Positions 63,741 through 64,000 of a stretch of DNA of 64,000 nucleotides are shown piece by piece. The stretch's first letter is position 1. Each line of letters opens with the position of its first letter. The notes under the pieces are model-generated. The model had not been told where the DNA came from. It did no database searches and saw only the letters and a program-made list of their open reading frames with translations. Source of the DNA: Mycobacterium ahvazicum (GTDB lineage: Bacteria > Actinomycetota > Actinomycetes > Mycobacteriales > Mycobacteriaceae). The stretch is taken from contig NZ_FXEG02000002.1 in the NCBI RefSeq assembly GCF_900176255.2, positions 248,001 to 312,000 on the forward strand. The letters are read 5' to 3'. Made by a program: the position numbers and the translations under genes.

Positions 63741-64000
63741 TGGCCGAACAAACCCGGGTGCATGTGATGCGCCACGGCGAGGTGCACAACCCCGACGGCA
63801 TCCTGTACGGGCGGCTGCCCGGATTTCACTTGTCCGACCGCGGGAAAGCGCAGGCGGCGGCGGTCGCCGACGCGCTGGCCGGCCGCGACATCGTCGCGGT
63901 CATCGCCTCGCCGCTGCAGCGGGCGCAGGAGACCGCGACCCCGATCGCGTCCGGGCTCAACCTGCCCATCGACACCGATCCCGATCTGATCGAGTCGGCG
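63740..64000 (+). CDS. Phosphoglycerate mutase/histidine phosphatase family protein (cut by window end)
   Basis: The first 87 codons of a histidine phosphatase. The catalytic motif is VHVMRHGEVHNPDGILYGRL and ASPLQRAQETATPIASG contributes to the phosphate pocket. Its start overlaps the hemL stop (TGATG), so it is coupled to hemL. It corresponds to Rv0525. The substrate, and the C-terminal second histidine, are outside the window. Confidence 0.92.
   Translation, partial: MAEQTRVHVMRHGEVHNPDGILYGRLPGFHLSDRGKAQAAAVADALAGRDIVAVIASPLQRAQETATPIASGLNLPIDTDPDLIESA

Overview
The window is chromosomal DNA of a slow-growing Mycobacterium. It is GC-rich and nearly every gene is recognisably mycobacterial: mycolic-acid cyclopropane synthases (umaA, pcaA, cmaA2), mshA, hbhA, senX3-regX3, an L,D-transpeptidase lipoprotein, a PPE protein and WXG100 proteins. 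From memory, the gene order follows M. tuberculosis H37Rv Rv0465c to Rv0525. That makes the differences from that backbone the informative part. Database alignments could not be run, so comparisons with H37Rv genes are recalled family knowledge.

Layout. 1-6.1 kb: ramB (cut by the window edge), a thioesterase, icl, fadB2, umaA and pcaA, covering C2/lipid metabolism and mycolic-acid modification. Paired RamB-like boxes lie upstream of both ramB and icl, and a three-unit 57-bp tandem repeat starts in the icl stop codon. 6.2-11.4 kb: a TetR regulator, a DUF445 membrane protein, an Rv0474-type regulator with a palindrome in front, hbhA, small membrane and secreted proteins, and deoC. 11.4-20.4 kb: LmeA-like protein, nitrilase, murB, lprQ, an SDR, a ROK regulator, mshA and a YbjN-like protein. 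20.4-23.9 kb: gpm1, senX3, a one-unit MIRU, regX3 and a Nudix hydrolase. 23.9-28.8 kb: a GMC oxidoreductase operon divergent from a FadR-like regulator, then Rv0495c. 28.8-38.9 kb: ppx1, a transmembrane protein, proC, a BldC-like HTH protein, the 33-residue ribosomal protein bS22, galE2, an acyltransferase, cmaA2, a MaoC-like protein and serB1.

39.2-42.5 kb is the most unusual part. It holds a four-gene cassette on the minus strand: EsxF-like, EsxE-like, a 790-residue CpnT-like protein and a 71-residue orphan. Its gene order matches the esxF-esxE-cpnT-immunity locus of M. tuberculosis. However, the C-terminal domain is not the TNT NAD-glycohydrolase. It reads as an R-S-E ADP-ribosyltransferase of the exoenzyme type. 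The cassette sits between serB1 and the Rv0508 homologue, where H37Rv carries Rv0506-mmpS2-mmpL2. The toxin tail and the orphan are visibly richer in A/T than their surroundings. I interpret this as a type VII secreted toxin with a swapped warhead and its own candidate immunity protein.

42.5-48.8 kb: a glutaredoxin-like gene, then the tetrapyrrole operon hemA-hemC-hemD/cysG-hemB and two small membrane proteins; hemL lies at 62.4 kb. 48.8-64 kb: an anti-anti-sigma factor and an acyl-transfer/esterase neighbourhood (Rv0517-like acyltransferase, Rv0518-like SGNH protein, a large OafA-type acyltransferase with an SGNH domain, an Rv0519c-like esterase). These are followed by apparent accessory genes (SsuD-like monooxygenase, MHS-family transporter, an intact methyltransferase, a lone PPE gene), then gabP, an Rv0523c-like protein, hemL and a cut phosphoglycerate-mutase-family gene.
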